Positions 37,201 to 43,358 are shown, numbered from the stretch's first letter. The stretch: DNA of 64,000 bases from Pseudovibrio zosterae (GCF_033843645.1 NZ_JAWXVZ010000004.1:335953-399952), one strand, 5' to 3'. Numbers and translations: made by a program. Notes: generated by a model not told the origin, from the letters alone.

Positions 37201-39359
37201 ATGGAGTCCGCCGGTTTAAACGGCACCGGAGCATCAGTTTCTGCAAGCGCAATCGGCTGGGTGTCGATATCAATGTCAGAAGCTTCCTTGACAGTGATGG
37301 TAGAGGTCACTGTCTCCTTGCCTTCCGGCGTTGTGACCATGGTGGTCACCAAGATCGGGTCCGTGCCCCCCGACCCGCTCTCGGTTGAGAAGTCTTCAGG
37401 GAAGGTGAGCGCCAGCTGGTTGGCCTCGGTCACACTGCCGGTCCAGCTCAGCCCTGCCACATCCAGCGTGCCCCCATTGGCCGTGGTGCCATCGGGCAGC
37501 CGGTCAAAGGTGATCGTGACCGTGTCAGGCGTATTGGCATCTCCCTCCGACAGGTCCGCATCGGTGATCGCAGCGGCAATGCCAAGGTCGACCGTAACCC
37601 CTGCCCCATCACCATCTTCCGTGCCAGTTACATCTTGCGCGGACAACTCGATATCCGGCTCGAAGTTGACCAGAATGCCGAACGGCGCAGAAGCCGTCCC
37701 GCCTTCATCCGTGTTGGCGGTAAATGTGCCACTGATCGAAGTCTGCGGGTTCTCGGTCGAGAAGTCCGCTGGCAGCGACAGCACCAGATTGGCAAGGCCG
37801 CTGGCTGGCCCGGTATAGGTCAGCGTGCCGCCGGAGATGTTGGCGGTGGAGAATGTTGCGCCGCCATCTGTTGAGAACTGCGCCCCATCGGGCAGATCGG
37901 TGATCTCGAAACTGACGGTGGTCAGGCTTTCAGAGCCATCGGCATCCGTTGCCTGGGCCGTAAAGTAATCCCCCAGCGAGATGAGCAGCGGATCCGTTCC
38001 CGTGTCCGTCTCACCCAGAACAATGGTGGGCGCACCGGAGGACTGATCGACCTGATCCGTATAGCCAACCGCAACATCGCCTTCAAAGGCGAGCGACAAG
38101 GTGATGGGCTCGGTTGGACCGGTCCCCTCATTGGAGGAGGCCGTTACCGTGCCTTGCAACACCGGGCCCGGGTTCTGGGTGGAAAAGTCAGTCGGCAGCG
38201 TGATCTCAAGCGCGGCAAACTCTGCGGGCGTGCCGGTGAAGGTGAAATCACCATTCCCATCAAGCGAGCCTGCGGACACACTTGTCCCTGGAGGCAGGTC
38301 TGAGAACGTGACGGTGATGCTCTCGATCACCTCCGAGCCGTCGGCATCGCTCTGGGTGACGCTGATGTAGTCAACCGGTTTGAACGGAACCGGGGCGTCG
38401 GTTTCGGAAAGCGCAATCGGCTGGGTGTCGATTTCGATATCAGGGGTTGGGTCAATGACAATATCGAAATTGCCACTTTCACTTGCCCCGTCACCTGTGA
38501 CTGTAACTTCGGCCTCGATTGTACCGGAGTAGTCCGGCGGGAAATAAACCTCAAGTTCATTTGCCTCTGTAAGCGACCCAGTCCACACCCCACCCGGTGC
38601 AAGCGTTCCGCCGTTCACAGTGGCACCAGCCGGCATGTCCACAAATACGATTGTGACAGATGCACCGCCACGGCTCACAGATAGATTAAGCCCTAGATTG
38701 ACGGTGGCGCCGCTATCCCCTGGCCCATCCTGATCCTCGAAGGCCCCCACCACAGATGGGAACCCAGAGCCGTCGTCAAATCCGAGAAAAATGTCTGGCG
38801 GATCCAAGTCGTCTCCGTCCGCCAGCTCCCGGTCTTCTATTTCGGGAAAAGCCAACTCGGTTGGCGGCAGGAGCGGGGAAATGGGAAAGCCCGGACTAAT
38901 CTCTGGAATTACAAGGCTGAAATTACCACCGGACGATGCTTCCGTGGCCTGCTCCTCTACAGCAATAGCGCCAGTTTCCACGTTTCCATCGGCATCTTCG
39001 GAGGGAGGCAACAGCACCACGTTGATGGGCGTCTCACCAACAAAAAACTGTGGTTGCCCCAAGGCGCCGTCTTTCAAAATAAGCACAGTCCCGTCCGGTT
39101 GACGGAACAAGAGATCGTCACCAAGCCGAATGCCGTCAGCAATCGAAGCTGTTAGGGGCACACGAAAAACACCGTTCTCCGGCAGGACCCAATCTCTAGG
39201 GCTCTGATCATCTCCCTGAAGCTGCACAGTCTGGCCGCTCGGAAACTGTATAATCTGAAGACGAGCAGCAGCATCTAGACCACCACCTAAAGTAGATCCT
39301 GAAAGTTGGGATGTTTGCGAGGTCTCTTGGCCTGCTTGGGCTGAATTTCGTTCCACCAT
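25242..39359 (-). CDS. Giant type I-secreted RTX/repeat protein, putative adhesin (4705 aa)
   Basis: A 4705-residue secreted protein. Residues 1-200 form a unique N-terminal region (QIIQFPSGQTVQLQGDD, IRLGDDLLFRQPDGTVLIL) like those that open large RTX adhesins. A related first module follows, then from about residue 313 a tandem array of five 388-residue repeats, each with three Ig/cadherin-like submodules. The third copy has a lectin-like domain inserted. A long stretch of diverged modules follows, with DADGSE-type calcium-site motifs throughout. The end has a short RTX block (GDAGNDRLEGGAGSDLLEG) and an aromatic/acidic C-terminus of the type I secretion kind. There is no Sec signal, as expected. 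Function as a surface adhesin or biofilm matrix protein is inferred; I see no LapG-type cleavage site that I trust. No secretion genes adjoin it. The ATG has only a weak AGAAGAA ribosome site. Confidence 0.9.
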   Translation of the reverse strand: MVERNSAQAGQETSQTSQLSGSTLGGGLDAAARLQIIQFPSGQTVQLQGDDQSPRDWVLPENGVFRVPLTASIADGIRLGDDLLFRQPDGTVLILKDGALGQPQFFVGETPINVVLLPPSEDADGNVETGAIAVEEQATEASSGGNFSLVIPEISPGFPISPLLPPTELAFPEIEDRELADGDDLDPPDIFLGFDDGSGFPSVVGAFEDQDGPGDSGATVNLGLNLSVSRGGASVTIVFVDMPAGATVNGGTLAPGGVWTGSLTEANELEVYFPPDYSGTIEAEVTVTGDGASESGNFDIVIDPTPDIEIDTQPIALSETDAPVPFKPVDYISVTQSDADGSEVIESITVTFSDLPPGTSVSAGSLDGNGDFTFTGTPAEFAALEITLPTDFSTQNPGPVLQGTVTASSNEGTGPTEPITLSLAFEGDVAVGYTDQVDQSSGAPTIVLGETDTGTDPLLISLGDYFTAQATDADGSESLTTVSFEITDLPDGAQFSTDGGATFSTANISGGTLTYTGPASGLANLVLSLPADFSTENPQTSISGTFTANTDEGGTASAPFGILVNFEPDIELSAQDVTGTEDGDGAGVTVDLGIAAAITDADLSEGDANTPDTVTITFDRLPDGTTANGGTLDVAGLSWTGSVTEANQLALTFPEDFSTESGSGGTDPILVTTMVTTPEGKETVTSTITVKEASDIDIDTQPIALAETDAPVPFKPADSINVTQSDADGSEVIESITVTFSDLPPGTSVSAGSLDGNGDFTFTGTPAEFAALEITLPTDFSTQNPGPVLQGTVTASSNEGTGPTEPITLSLAFEGDVAVGYTDQVDQSSGAPTIVLSETDTGTDPLLVSLGDYFTAQATDADGSESLTTVSFEITDLPDGAQFSTDGGTTFSTANISGGTLTYTGPASGLANLVLSLPADFSTENPQTSISGTFTANTDEGGTASAPFGILVNFEPDIELSAQDVTGTEDGDGAGVTVDLGLAAAITDADLSEGDANTPDTVTITFDRLPDGTTANGGTLDVAGLSWTGSVAEANQLALTFPEDFSTESGSGGTDPILVTTTVTTPEGKETVTSTITVKEASDIDIDVQPIALSETDAPVPFKPVDYISVTQSDADGSEVIESITVTFSDLPPGTSVSAGSLDGNGNFTFTGTPAEFAALEITLPTDFSTQNPGPVLQGTVTASSNEGTGPTEPITLSLTFEGDVAVGYTDQVDQSSGAPTIVLSETDTGTDPLLVSLGDYFTAQATDADGSESLTTVSFEITDLPDGAQFSTDGGTTFSTANISGGTLTYTGPASGLANLVLSLPADFSTENPQTSISGTFTAKTDEGGTASAPFGILVNFEPDIILSAPDVCEPEDGDGVGVTVDLGISAAITDADLSEGDANTPDTVTITFDRLPDGTTANVGTLDVAGLSWTGSVAEANQLALTFPKDFSTESEVFTPTGSNLIVNGSFEDPDLPQGYWGSYPSGNSVPGWGGTRIEIQDRYQGRVASEGEQYAELDAERAVDTLFQDVSAETGETYLLSVDIAARRGGTETIEVYWNNQKIATLEAQGPEWVTHTFKVTGEAGLDRLEFRELASENDTYGGFIDSVQLVKGDFAPGEPIKVTTTVTTPEGQETVNSTIKIQASEDIDLSTKDVSGVEDADGPGDVGVTIALAITADISDQDGSEGDNDTPNTVVLTFDRLPAGTTANAGTLDVGNLTWTGSVNEANALSLTFPPDFSTESSPDGTPETPIAVTSTVTTPEGSESSDFAITIAPTQDIDVTANTIRATETDAPLAVKPADFIQITVSDADGSEEVQSLTLVLNDLPSGTTASAGVIDSSGTLTFTGTPAEFAALEITLPTDFSTQNPGPDLKGSLTATSNEGFTVTPVTLAVDFEGDVAVGYTDQVDQSSGAPTIVLSETDTGTDPLLVSLGDYFTAQATDADGSESLTTVSFEITDLPDGAQFSTDGGTTFSTANISGGTLTYIGPASGLANLVLSLPADFSTENPQTSISGTFTAKTDEGGTASAPFGILVNFEPDIELSAQDVTGTEDGDGVGVTVDLGISSAITDADLSEGDANTPDTVTITFDRLPDGTTANGGTLDVAGLSWTGSVAEANQLALTFPEDFSTESGSGGTDPIMVTTTVTTPEGKETVTSTITVKEASDIDIDVQPIALSETDAPVPFKPVDYISVTQSDGDGSEVIESITVTFSDLPPGTSVSAGSLDGNGDFTFTGTPAEFAALEITLPIDFSTQNPGPVLQGTVTATSNEGTGPTEPITLSLTFEGDVAVGYTDQVDQSSGAPTIVLSETDTGTAPLLVSLGDYFTAQATDADGSESLTTVSFEITDLPDGAQFSTDGGTTFSTANISGGTLTYTGPASGLANLVLSLPADFSTENPQTSISGTFTANTDEGGTASAPFGILVNFEPDIELSAQDVTGTEDGDGAGVTVDLGLAAAITDADLSEGDANTPDTVTITFDRLPDGTTANGGTLDVAGLSWTGSVAEANQLALTFPEDFSTESSPVGTAETVIAVSTTVATPEGQVTVNSTIDIAATEDIAITAQDKTVDEDSGPIALNLGLAITDSDFSEQLVEPVSITFSGLPNTASFNAGSYDGNTGVWTGTLAEYTALTITDLPEHFSGVIGGEVTANSNEGSDTATFKVNVLPIAEPTITMSVTAVDTAGDVVIAKEDTPFTVSISAQTPDQDGSENLSTIVISNVPDGWVALSNGDAVASGAFVSGGSDVQSATYKSATGDLTITLKPGLQTWSGSLTMKPSGDTDLDVSTLMGGDMTATVTSIDTASGLPSDSETASDTVEVDVDAVIDDPDIRVSDQRTNEDLNSVGQSRLRFNRLRLGDTDGSESYGTIAVTIALAETASDSFNLGNDVSLFSSASSNRGDIALISSNSTSATYEITQPDGVSDAQFQGFVQNLRISYPQNFSGVFDISGTVEVKETDTPVTQSGDNEYDTSDNTLVEPFSTQVTVQPKAEAELTVTLVPPSDGFVTTPENDPDSNVVVQPGDKTPIVEINEDSSVDLQIAASTPDTDGSEEISVITVVCIPNGWFPYQSNGIVDPSILGPEASKIQQAFYDETTGNLILTFVDGVTSFNGTLTLTPLAHDDRDADAADALPGQDSSGFFGDIGVEMTVVDSRNTAGSVQDVRQVSVTVDIDVEAVNDPSVLPDPPPVAENTVDAAGGFMPIPLAPTNPDMDGSETIEAVVINGIPKGMVVFYTDAGGNLVPAKLTSVDNTNGTTSWTLESGQWQTAVLSGVPTHFSGVLTADPATGLPVRSADGSTTIEARVTTREFNDGEAGQNADTPLIIEVTPSVDGGNPNQTFNIKEDQRFNPNLDGNLIDKSDQSPEELTGDVVITLGTGIPNSVGEEARFFLDDPSGGASTEIFLNGDGELIIPSDQIGNFVVVPPKDSNEDFTLGISYEVREATDPTGPTKTETGTLTFNVKGVADTPTITVPAGGEAEAYVGDDSGAFLLDTAKGGAAGNATRLGGMMTEILPDGINYDGSENLYFVITGDALADVPSGGGISTGTPSVTFQNGIDTGSGAVIVSAADIGNLEFVPSNVNADTDYKFTLTAIVVENDESIPGGISLGDAALLHGVAVAEADFYVHVEDVTSGGGGDGCDINNLPPVPDVTLVDAVDGMSPLSGVEDQALTFTLQLNNYGGDWGSLPGETSITLDGTPNGATLTASDPAAVVYNPVTGTFVINTDAVTDATVFSLQLPEHVSSANTPFDGVDEISHTSLSLNVKCGFSNSVAQTTDVYVEPVADAPKVTVHGTSGNEDTLISISATVALVDPGETLGTTAQIQINTTDGVIADSAGNPLTPSSNAGGVLTYDVPLADLNGLFFKPTAELHGDFPISITATSVEPNGDTASTTRTGTIHVEAVADAGQIDFDPNLPTDTDNGDLLPVVETLEDMDSMLSSVVTAMTPDQDGSEVYSVTLLGVPDYLTVSAGIDNGLGPDGLRSYTLTPAEFAGLKIGLADQHARTPDALDPNLPDQVRLTLHVNTLELSNGDTNSGEADFLFKVVPDADVPTVEVSDASTTEDTAVALSISGAVTDPHEVIAEYVIRDVPNGAQILVNGVAVATGPSEARIPAADIGDVEFLPGPDNSGQVTLKVVSVSSEPTVADQTAANATEESAVADLVVTITPEEDIDLVTQDVSGTEDADGAGVTIALGITAAITDADGSEGDANTPDTVSITFDRLPTGTTANGGALDVAGLEWTGSVAEANALSLTFPQDYSTGTAPGVNSPIQMVTTVTTSEGSESSNSTISVEPSADVSLSVAVSDAAQDGSPTVVPIDVMAGITDAVGPDQETLDQVEIVFSGLPAGASFNSGSLNGDTLTVSRSSFANEATFIAALTALAVTLPSDFFGDITAQAQGTSSEGKGSIFNFGFNVNAQPDVPSVVLDEPGQEMFIITEADLLSTATDPDGNNLSVSNVQLTSSDGSIKAGTTPGTWEVTVNEGYTGALPLTFDVTDDAGVPAMTAATGSINVSNLNTIQLTDSGTDAEVTTGVTGDLLADADGTSNVYDVASGTDDNDVVIVDGTRDYQGIDAFELSGGQDLLDLSQASRGFEGQLGSGDDFAVGSDFSDVLRGDAGNDRLEGGAGSDLLEGGSGADTFVISTVDAMDTIADYNSGEGDVVDLTGLFDVSGSVSDYVNFDSSTGQLSVDVDGNTNGANFINVVTIDAFGGGTPGSVTVAVDDGNSDSNVIV
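25520..25612 (-). repeat. RTX nonapeptide block in the giant protein
   Basis: Encodes three to four glycine-aspartate nonapeptides (LRGDAGNDR, LEGGAGSDL, LEGGSGADTF), the calcium-binding beta-roll that folds after type I secretion. The block is short compared with classical RTX toxins, which fits an adhesin rather than a toxin. About 90 residues of secretion-signal region follow. Confidence 0.85.
31734..38420 (-). repeat. Array of five long repeats (unit 1164 bp, 388 aa)
   Basis: Anchoring on the short motif that reads AATCGGCTG on the plus strand, copies run 38420-37257, 37256-36093, 36092-34065 (enlarged by 864 bp), 34064-32898 (1167 bp, first submodule diverged) and 32897-31734. The first two periods are exactly 1164 bp. 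Each unit has three submodules starting near IDIDxQPIALSETD, VAVGYTDQVDQSSG and IELSAQDVTGTEDGDG. Most differences between copies are scattered single bases, many synonymous, so the copies look recently homogenised. Assembly collapse or expansion is possible in such an array. Confidence 0.88.
34553..35048 (-). other. Inserted NGSFE-type carbohydrate-binding-like domain
   Basis: About 165 residues interrupt the third repeat exactly between its FSTES and IKVTTTV segments, which adjoin in the other copies. The insert begins NLIVNGSFEDPDLPQGYWG and contains GWGGTRIEIQD, EQYAELDAE, TYLLSVDIAAR and GGFIDSVQLVKG, a jelly-roll pattern shared by galactose-binding-like domains. It probably binds a sugar ligand. 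It also carries a full extra copy of the third submodule after it (to about 34088), which accounts for the rest of the 864-bp enlargement. Confidence 0.7.
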
Positions 39360-39392
39360 ATTCTTCTTCTTTTCGTGAAATCACTATTCATT

Positions 39393-39409
39393 TTTCTATA
39401 TGATAGAAA
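39393..39409. promoter_or_regulatory. Palindrome TTTCTAT-ATG-ATAGAAA upstream of the giant gene
   Basis: A perfect 7-base inverted repeat with a 3-base centre lies 34 bases upstream of the giant protein's start codon, where it could act as an operator over the promoter or fold in the mRNA leader. Regulator unknown. Confidence 0.45.
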
Positions 39410-39656
39410 CATAAACCAAAAACGAACAACAGACACAATAGTATAAACTTTCATGGTTAACATATTTTAATTATTAACTATAGGTAATTTGGAATTGAAG
39501 GCCATTTCAATACTCTAAAGACGAAGCGCCTTCCTCTTAGTAACAAGCGCGCTCAGACATCCAAAATCACTCATGCCGAGGCTTCCCCTCCCCCTGCACA
39601 CTCTAAAAAATGAGAATAGTTGTTAAAATGTTTCCACAAAGGCTAAAGTATATATG

Positions 39657-39760
39657 GCATTACCTGAGGTAACTGATCGTATTGTAAAGTCACACAGATG
39701 TTTGCACTGTGTTTGGTACCTTTACGACTTGCCCGCCCTCTCATGATGGCGGGCTTTTTT
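39657..39760 (+). ncRNA. Candidate small RNA ending in an orphan terminator
   Basis: About 100 bases with no open frame end in a textbook terminator at 39731-39760, yet no plus-strand gene precedes it for 14 kb. A second hairpin (ACACAG / CTGTGT, 9-base loop) lies at 39692-39712. A weak promoter-like pair, TTGTTA at 39620 and TAAAGT at 39644, could start transcription near 39656. The 5' end is a guess. It might instead be a relic of a lost gene. Confidence 0.35.
39731..39760 (+). terminator. Strong Rho-independent terminator without an upstream gene
   Basis: A 7-base GC stem GCCCGCC / GGCGGGC with a 10-base loop, followed by six T on the plus strand. On the minus strand there is no T tract, so it does not serve the giant gene. 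Confidence 0.85.
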
Positions 39761-39946
39761 CTTATATGCGGCATATGCATTTTAGGTAATTACATGGAAC
39801 GGCGCTCAGGCAGCCGCCCGTCGTCATACTGACACATTTGAAGCAAACTGCCCTGAGCACCCATCATTACCCACCAAAGGTCTGAGTTGGCAGTATGTCA
39901 GTTCCCCGCCAAACTTGAGCCAACTTGGTTCTGGGAGGAACGCACC

Positions 39947-41104
39947 ATGGCACTCATTACACCGCTCTCCGCATGGCGTGAGGAGGAGCATGCGCTGTTT
40001 GCAGACAGCGTCGGCAAGTTCTTTGATAGCGAATTAGTTCCAAATATTGAGAGATGGAACGCAGAAGGCATCGTAGAGCGCAGCTTTTGGAACAAAGCTG
40101 GCGAAGCAGGCATAATGGGTGGCGCCATTCCTGAAGCCTATGGAGGCTTTGGCGGCGGTATCGCCTTCGACGCCATCACCGTCTATGAGCAGGCAGCCCG
40201 CAGTGATTTTGGCTGGGGTTTCGGCATTCAATCCATCGTCATGCACTATGTTGTCGCCTATGGAACCGAAGAGCAGAAGAAACGCTGGCTGCCGAAATTG
40301 GTCAGCGGCGAGATGGTGGGCGCCATTGCCATGACCGAACCCGGGGCCGGGTCAGACTTACAAGCTGTCCGCACTACAGCTGAAAAAGACGGCAACGGTT
40401 ATCTGATCAATGGCTCCAAGATCTTCATAACCAATGGCCAATCTGCAGACCTGATTGTCATCGTCGCAAAGACAGACAAGTCTCAAGGGGCGCGTGGTGT
40501 CTCATTGATCTGCCTGGAAACGGAGGGGGCCGAAGGGTTTCGTAAAGGGCGCAATCTCAAGAAGCTGGGCATGAAAAGCAACGATACAGCCGAGCTGTTT
40601 TTTGAAGATGTGAAAGTCCCTGCCGATCACTTGTTGGGCCCAGAAGAAGGCCAAGGCTTCTATCAGCTCATGAAGCAACTTCCATGGGAGCGCCTCATGA
40701 TCGGCATTACGGCCCTTGGCGCCATTGACTTCGCTTTGGCGGAGACGATCCGCTATGTGCAAGACCGCAAGGTGTTCGGCAAACGCGTCATGGATATGCA
40801 AAACACCCGCTTCAAGCTTGCTGAAATGAAAACAAAGGCAGAGATGCTTCGCGCTTTCATAAACAACGGGCTTACCCTTCTAGAGCAAGGCAAGCTGGAT
40901 GCGGCCAGCGCGTCCATGGCCAAATATTGGGGCTCAGAAATTCAAAATGAAATCATCAGCGAATGCCTTCAGCTGCATGGTGGCTATGGATACATGATGG
41001 AGTACCCGATCGCGCGAATGTATGCCGATGCGCGTGTTCAAATGATCTATGGCGGCTCCAACGAAATCATGAAGGAGCTTATCGCGAGGTCCATGGATGA
41101 GTAA
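39947..41104 (+). CDS. Acyl-CoA dehydrogenase
   Basis: FAD-dependent alpha,beta-dehydrogenation of an acyl-CoA. The 385 residues show the family signatures AMTEPGAGSDLQAV and the C-terminal QLHGGYGYMMEYPIARMYAD followed by YGGSNEIMKELIARS. The ATG at 39947 is preceded by GGGAGGAA at proper spacing; the frame is open 60 bases further upstream but without a ribosome site. It overlaps the racemase gene by 8 bases, so both are translated together, which suggests branched (2-methyl) acyl-CoA as substrate. Exact chain specificity is unknown. Confidence 0.92.
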   Translation: MALITPLSAWREEEHALFADSVGKFFDSELVPNIERWNAEGIVERSFWNKAGEAGIMGGAIPEAYGGFGGGIAFDAITVYEQAARSDFGWGFGIQSIVMHYVVAYGTEEQKKRWLPKLVSGEMVGAIAMTEPGAGSDLQAVRTTAEKDGNGYLINGSKIFITNGQSADLIVIVAKTDKSQGARGVSLICLETEGAEGFRKGRNLKKLGMKSNDTAELFFEDVKVPADHLLGPEEGQGFYQLMKQLPWERLMIGITALGAIDFALAETIRYVQDRKVFGKRVMDMQNTRFKLAEMKTKAEMLRAFINNGLTLLEQGKLDAASASMAKYWGSEIQNEIISECLQLHGGYGYMMEYPIARMYADARVQMIYGGSNEIMKELIARSMDE

Positions 41105-42251
41105 GCTTGCGGCACAAGGCGCGGGCCCACTGGCCGGAGTTCGTGTCGTGGAGATCGCGGGACTGGGACCAACGCCCTATGCTGCCATGATCCTTGCGGA
41201 TATGGGGGCAGAGGTCACTCGAATTGAAAGGCCTGGGGCAACACACCTTGTCCCACAATCACCCGACTTCTTGAACCGATCGCGTGACTTCGTGGAACTG
41301 GACTTGAAGGAACCCGAAGCACTGCACCTTGCAAAGGAACTGATCGCAAAAGCCGATGTGCTCATTGAGGGCTTAAGGCCGGGTGTGATGGAGAAAAATG
41401 GCCTCGGCCCAGAAGTTGCCCTCGCGCTGAATCCGAGGATTATCTATGGCCGCATGACAGGTTGGGGACAGAGCGGCCCACTTGCCAAAACTGCGGGCCA
41501 CGATATCAATTACATTGCGCTGACCGGCGCATTGCATGCCATTGGCTCTGAAGATGCCCCCACTGTTCCTCTAAACCTCCTCGGAGACTTTGGCGGCGGG
41601 AGCCTATTTCTGGTCACAGGCATTCTGGCCGCCCTATTCCACGCGGCCAGAACTGGCGAAGGCCAGGTGGTTGACGCCGCGATTACAGACGGCACCCTAC
41701 ATCTGCTCACCCTTCAGCATTCGCTCATGCATTCTGGGCTTTGGCGAGATAGGCGAGCTACAAACATTCTGGATGGAACCGCCCCGTTTTACACCACCTA
41801 TGAATGCGCAGATGGCGAGTACATTGCCGTAGGCTGTCTGGAGCCTCACTTTTACGCCCTGTTCATTGAAGGGCTTGGCCTCGACATCAATGAACTCCCC
41901 CCTCAGATGAATTCCAAAGAATGGCCAAAGCTGCGCCAACACTTCGCCCAGCGCATCAAGGCACACAGCAGGGACCATTGGGAGCGGGTTTTTGCAGGAA
42001 CGGATGCATGCGTCACACCTGTCCTGTCATTAACCGAAGCCAAGGCCCATCCTCACAATAAAGAGAGGCGCGCTTTTGCAGAGATAGATGATATCGAGCA
42101 ACCGGCCCCTGCTCCACGACTTTCAAAGACGCAAAGCTCAATAAGGGGCAATGCACCGGAGCAACCTGTATCGGCGGAGAAGGTCCTTGCACGCTGGAGC
42201 CAACCGCCAGCGGCAAGCACTATGTCAGCCAGAACAATGAGTGCTGACTGA
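41097..42251 (+). CDS. Alpha-methylacyl-CoA racemase (CaiB/BaiF, family III CoA transferase fold)
   Basis: Interconverts (2R)- and (2S)-2-methylacyl-CoA so that branched acids can enter beta-oxidation. The 384 residues match the racemase branch of the CaiB/BaiF family: GLGPTPYAAMILADMGAEV, then YGRMTGWGQSGPLAKTAGHD with the expected catalytic His135, and LLGDFGGGSL with the partner Asp164. Genuine CoA transferases have an aspartate elsewhere and lack this His/Asp pair. The 8-base overlap with the acyl-CoA dehydrogenase fits a shared branched-chain pathway. It is convergent with paaE, 11 bases apart, with no clear terminator between. Confidence 0.85.
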   Translation: MSKLAAQGAGPLAGVRVVEIAGLGPTPYAAMILADMGAEVTRIERPGATHLVPQSPDFLNRSRDFVELDLKEPEALHLAKELIAKADVLIEGLRPGVMEKNGLGPEVALALNPRIIYGRMTGWGQSGPLAKTAGHDINYIALTGALHAIGSEDAPTVPLNLLGDFGGGSLFLVTGILAALFHAARTGEGQVVDAAITDGTLHLLTLQHSLMHSGLWRDRRATNILDGTAPFYTTYECADGEYIAVGCLEPHFYALFIEGLGLDINELPPQMNSKEWPKLRQHFAQRIKAHSRDHWERVFAGTDACVTPVLSLTEAKAHPHNKERRAFAEIDDIEQPAPAPRLSKTQSSIRGNAPEQPVSAEKVLARWSQPPAASTMSARTMSAD

Positions 42252-42262
42252 CGCCTGTGATG

Positions 42263-43345
42263 CTACATTTCATCGAAATCGATCAGAACGTCCTTGGTTA
42301 ACGGACGCGCTTGGCAGGTCAAAACAAAGCCCGCCTCCACTTCCCAGGGCTCAAGCGAGTAATTGTTTGCCATCTCCACTTCACCTTTCACCACCTTGGC
42401 ACGACAGGTGCAGCACATTCCGCCTTTACAGGAGAACGGCAACTCCAGACCTTGCCGGTGAGCGGCGTCAATCACACTCAGGTCAGTTTCGTTCATTGTG
42501 AAAGAACGCTGCGCGCCATCCAGGATGACCGCAATTTCAACGCCACCTTCGGCGACGCTATTAGCCTTGGCGGAGGGAGACTTGGCAGTGGTGCTGCCAT
42601 CAGCGGGGGTAAACAGCTCGAAACGTATCTTGTCTGGGGAGACGCCATGCCCCTCTAGAAGCTTTCGTCCGGTTTCGATCATGTCTCCTGGACCGCAAAG
42701 ATAAAAGGCATCCGTATTTTCAAGATCCACCAGATTTCGCTCGATGAACTGCCGAATGCGTTCCCCATCCAAGCGGCCATGGAGCAAGTCAATGTCCTGC
42801 CCTTCTCGGCTCAAAACATGGGTAAGGGTGAAGCGCCCCAGATAACGGTCCTTCAGATCTTCCAGTTCTTCGCGGAACAGAACACTTGCACTTTCTTTGT
42901 TACCATAAAACAACGTGAAGCTGCTTTCAGGCTCGCGCTGCAAACTAGTCTTGATAATGGATAAAATCGGCGTAATGCCTGAACCAGCAGCAAAAGCCAC
43001 ATAGTTCCGGCCCTCTGCGCCATCCACTTCGGCAGTAAACCGCCCCTCAGGTGCCATCACCTCAAGGCTCATGCCCGCCTTCAACTGGTCATTGGCGAAG
43101 GTTGAGAACGTACCGCCTTCCACTTTCTTCACCGCAACGCGGATCTCATCGTCGTCAAGGCCAGAACAAATGGAATAGCTGCGGCGCGTGTCTTCCCCAT
43201 CAACGACCGTGCGCAAGGTCAGGTATTGACCGGGCTTGAAGGTGTATTCGTCCTTCAGCGCCTTCGGAATATCGAAAAGGATGGAAACGGCCTCTGGGGT
43301 CTCTCTTCGCACATCCTTAACATTAAGCGTATGAAACCGGGACAT
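42263..43345 (-). CDS. paaE: Phenylacetyl-CoA epoxidase reductase subunit
   Basis: Passes electrons from NADPH to the PaaAC di-iron oxygenase. The 360 residues combine an FAD-binding ferredoxin-reductase domain (RRSYSICSG near residue 67, YVAFAAGSGITPILSI near 121) and an NAD domain (YLCGPGDMIE) with a C-terminal plant-type 2Fe-2S ferredoxin (CKGGMCCTCRAK and a later VLTCQA). The ATG at 43345 follows GGGAGGAGGGG; the open frame extends further upstream into the gap. Last gene of the minus-strand paaABCDE run. Confidence 0.96.
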   Translation of the reverse strand: MSRFHTLNVKDVRRETPEAVSILFDIPKALKDEYTFKPGQYLTLRTVVDGEDTRRSYSICSGLDDDEIRVAVKKVEGGTFSTFANDQLKAGMSLEVMAPEGRFTAEVDGAEGRNYVAFAAGSGITPILSIIKTSLQREPESSFTLFYGNKESASVLFREELEDLKDRYLGRFTLTHVLSREGQDIDLLHGRLDGERIRQFIERNLVDLENTDAFYLCGPGDMIETGRKLLEGHGVSPDKIRFELFTPADGSTTAKSPSAKANSVAEGGVEIAVILDGAQRSFTMNETDLSVIDAAHRQGLELPFSCKGGMCCTCRAKVVKGEVEMANNYSLEPWEVEAGFVLTCQARPLTKDVLIDFDEM

Positions 43346-43358
43346 GGCCCCTCCTCCC

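Larger units (their letters stand above)
39360..39946. other. AT-rich intergenic region upstream of the giant gene
   Basis: No protein-coding gene is seen in this 587-base gap. It contains, from left to right: a palindrome near the giant gene start (39393-39409), an AT-rich promoter-like stretch (39410-39500), a candidate small RNA with a strong plus-strand terminator (39657-39760), and the leader of the acyl-CoA dehydrogenase gene. Confidence 0.6.

Noticed and set aside
31606..38370. Several plus-strand frames of 90-293 residues that look like a repeated gene family opposite the giant gene
   Set aside because: They recur only because the coding strand repeats every 1164 bp; the translated text is low-complexity Ser/Val-rich and mirrors the repeat frame.
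31734..38420. Repeats considered as a CRISPR or satellite array
   Set aside because: Units are over 1 kb, in frame and protein-coding, with no short repeat-spacer structure.
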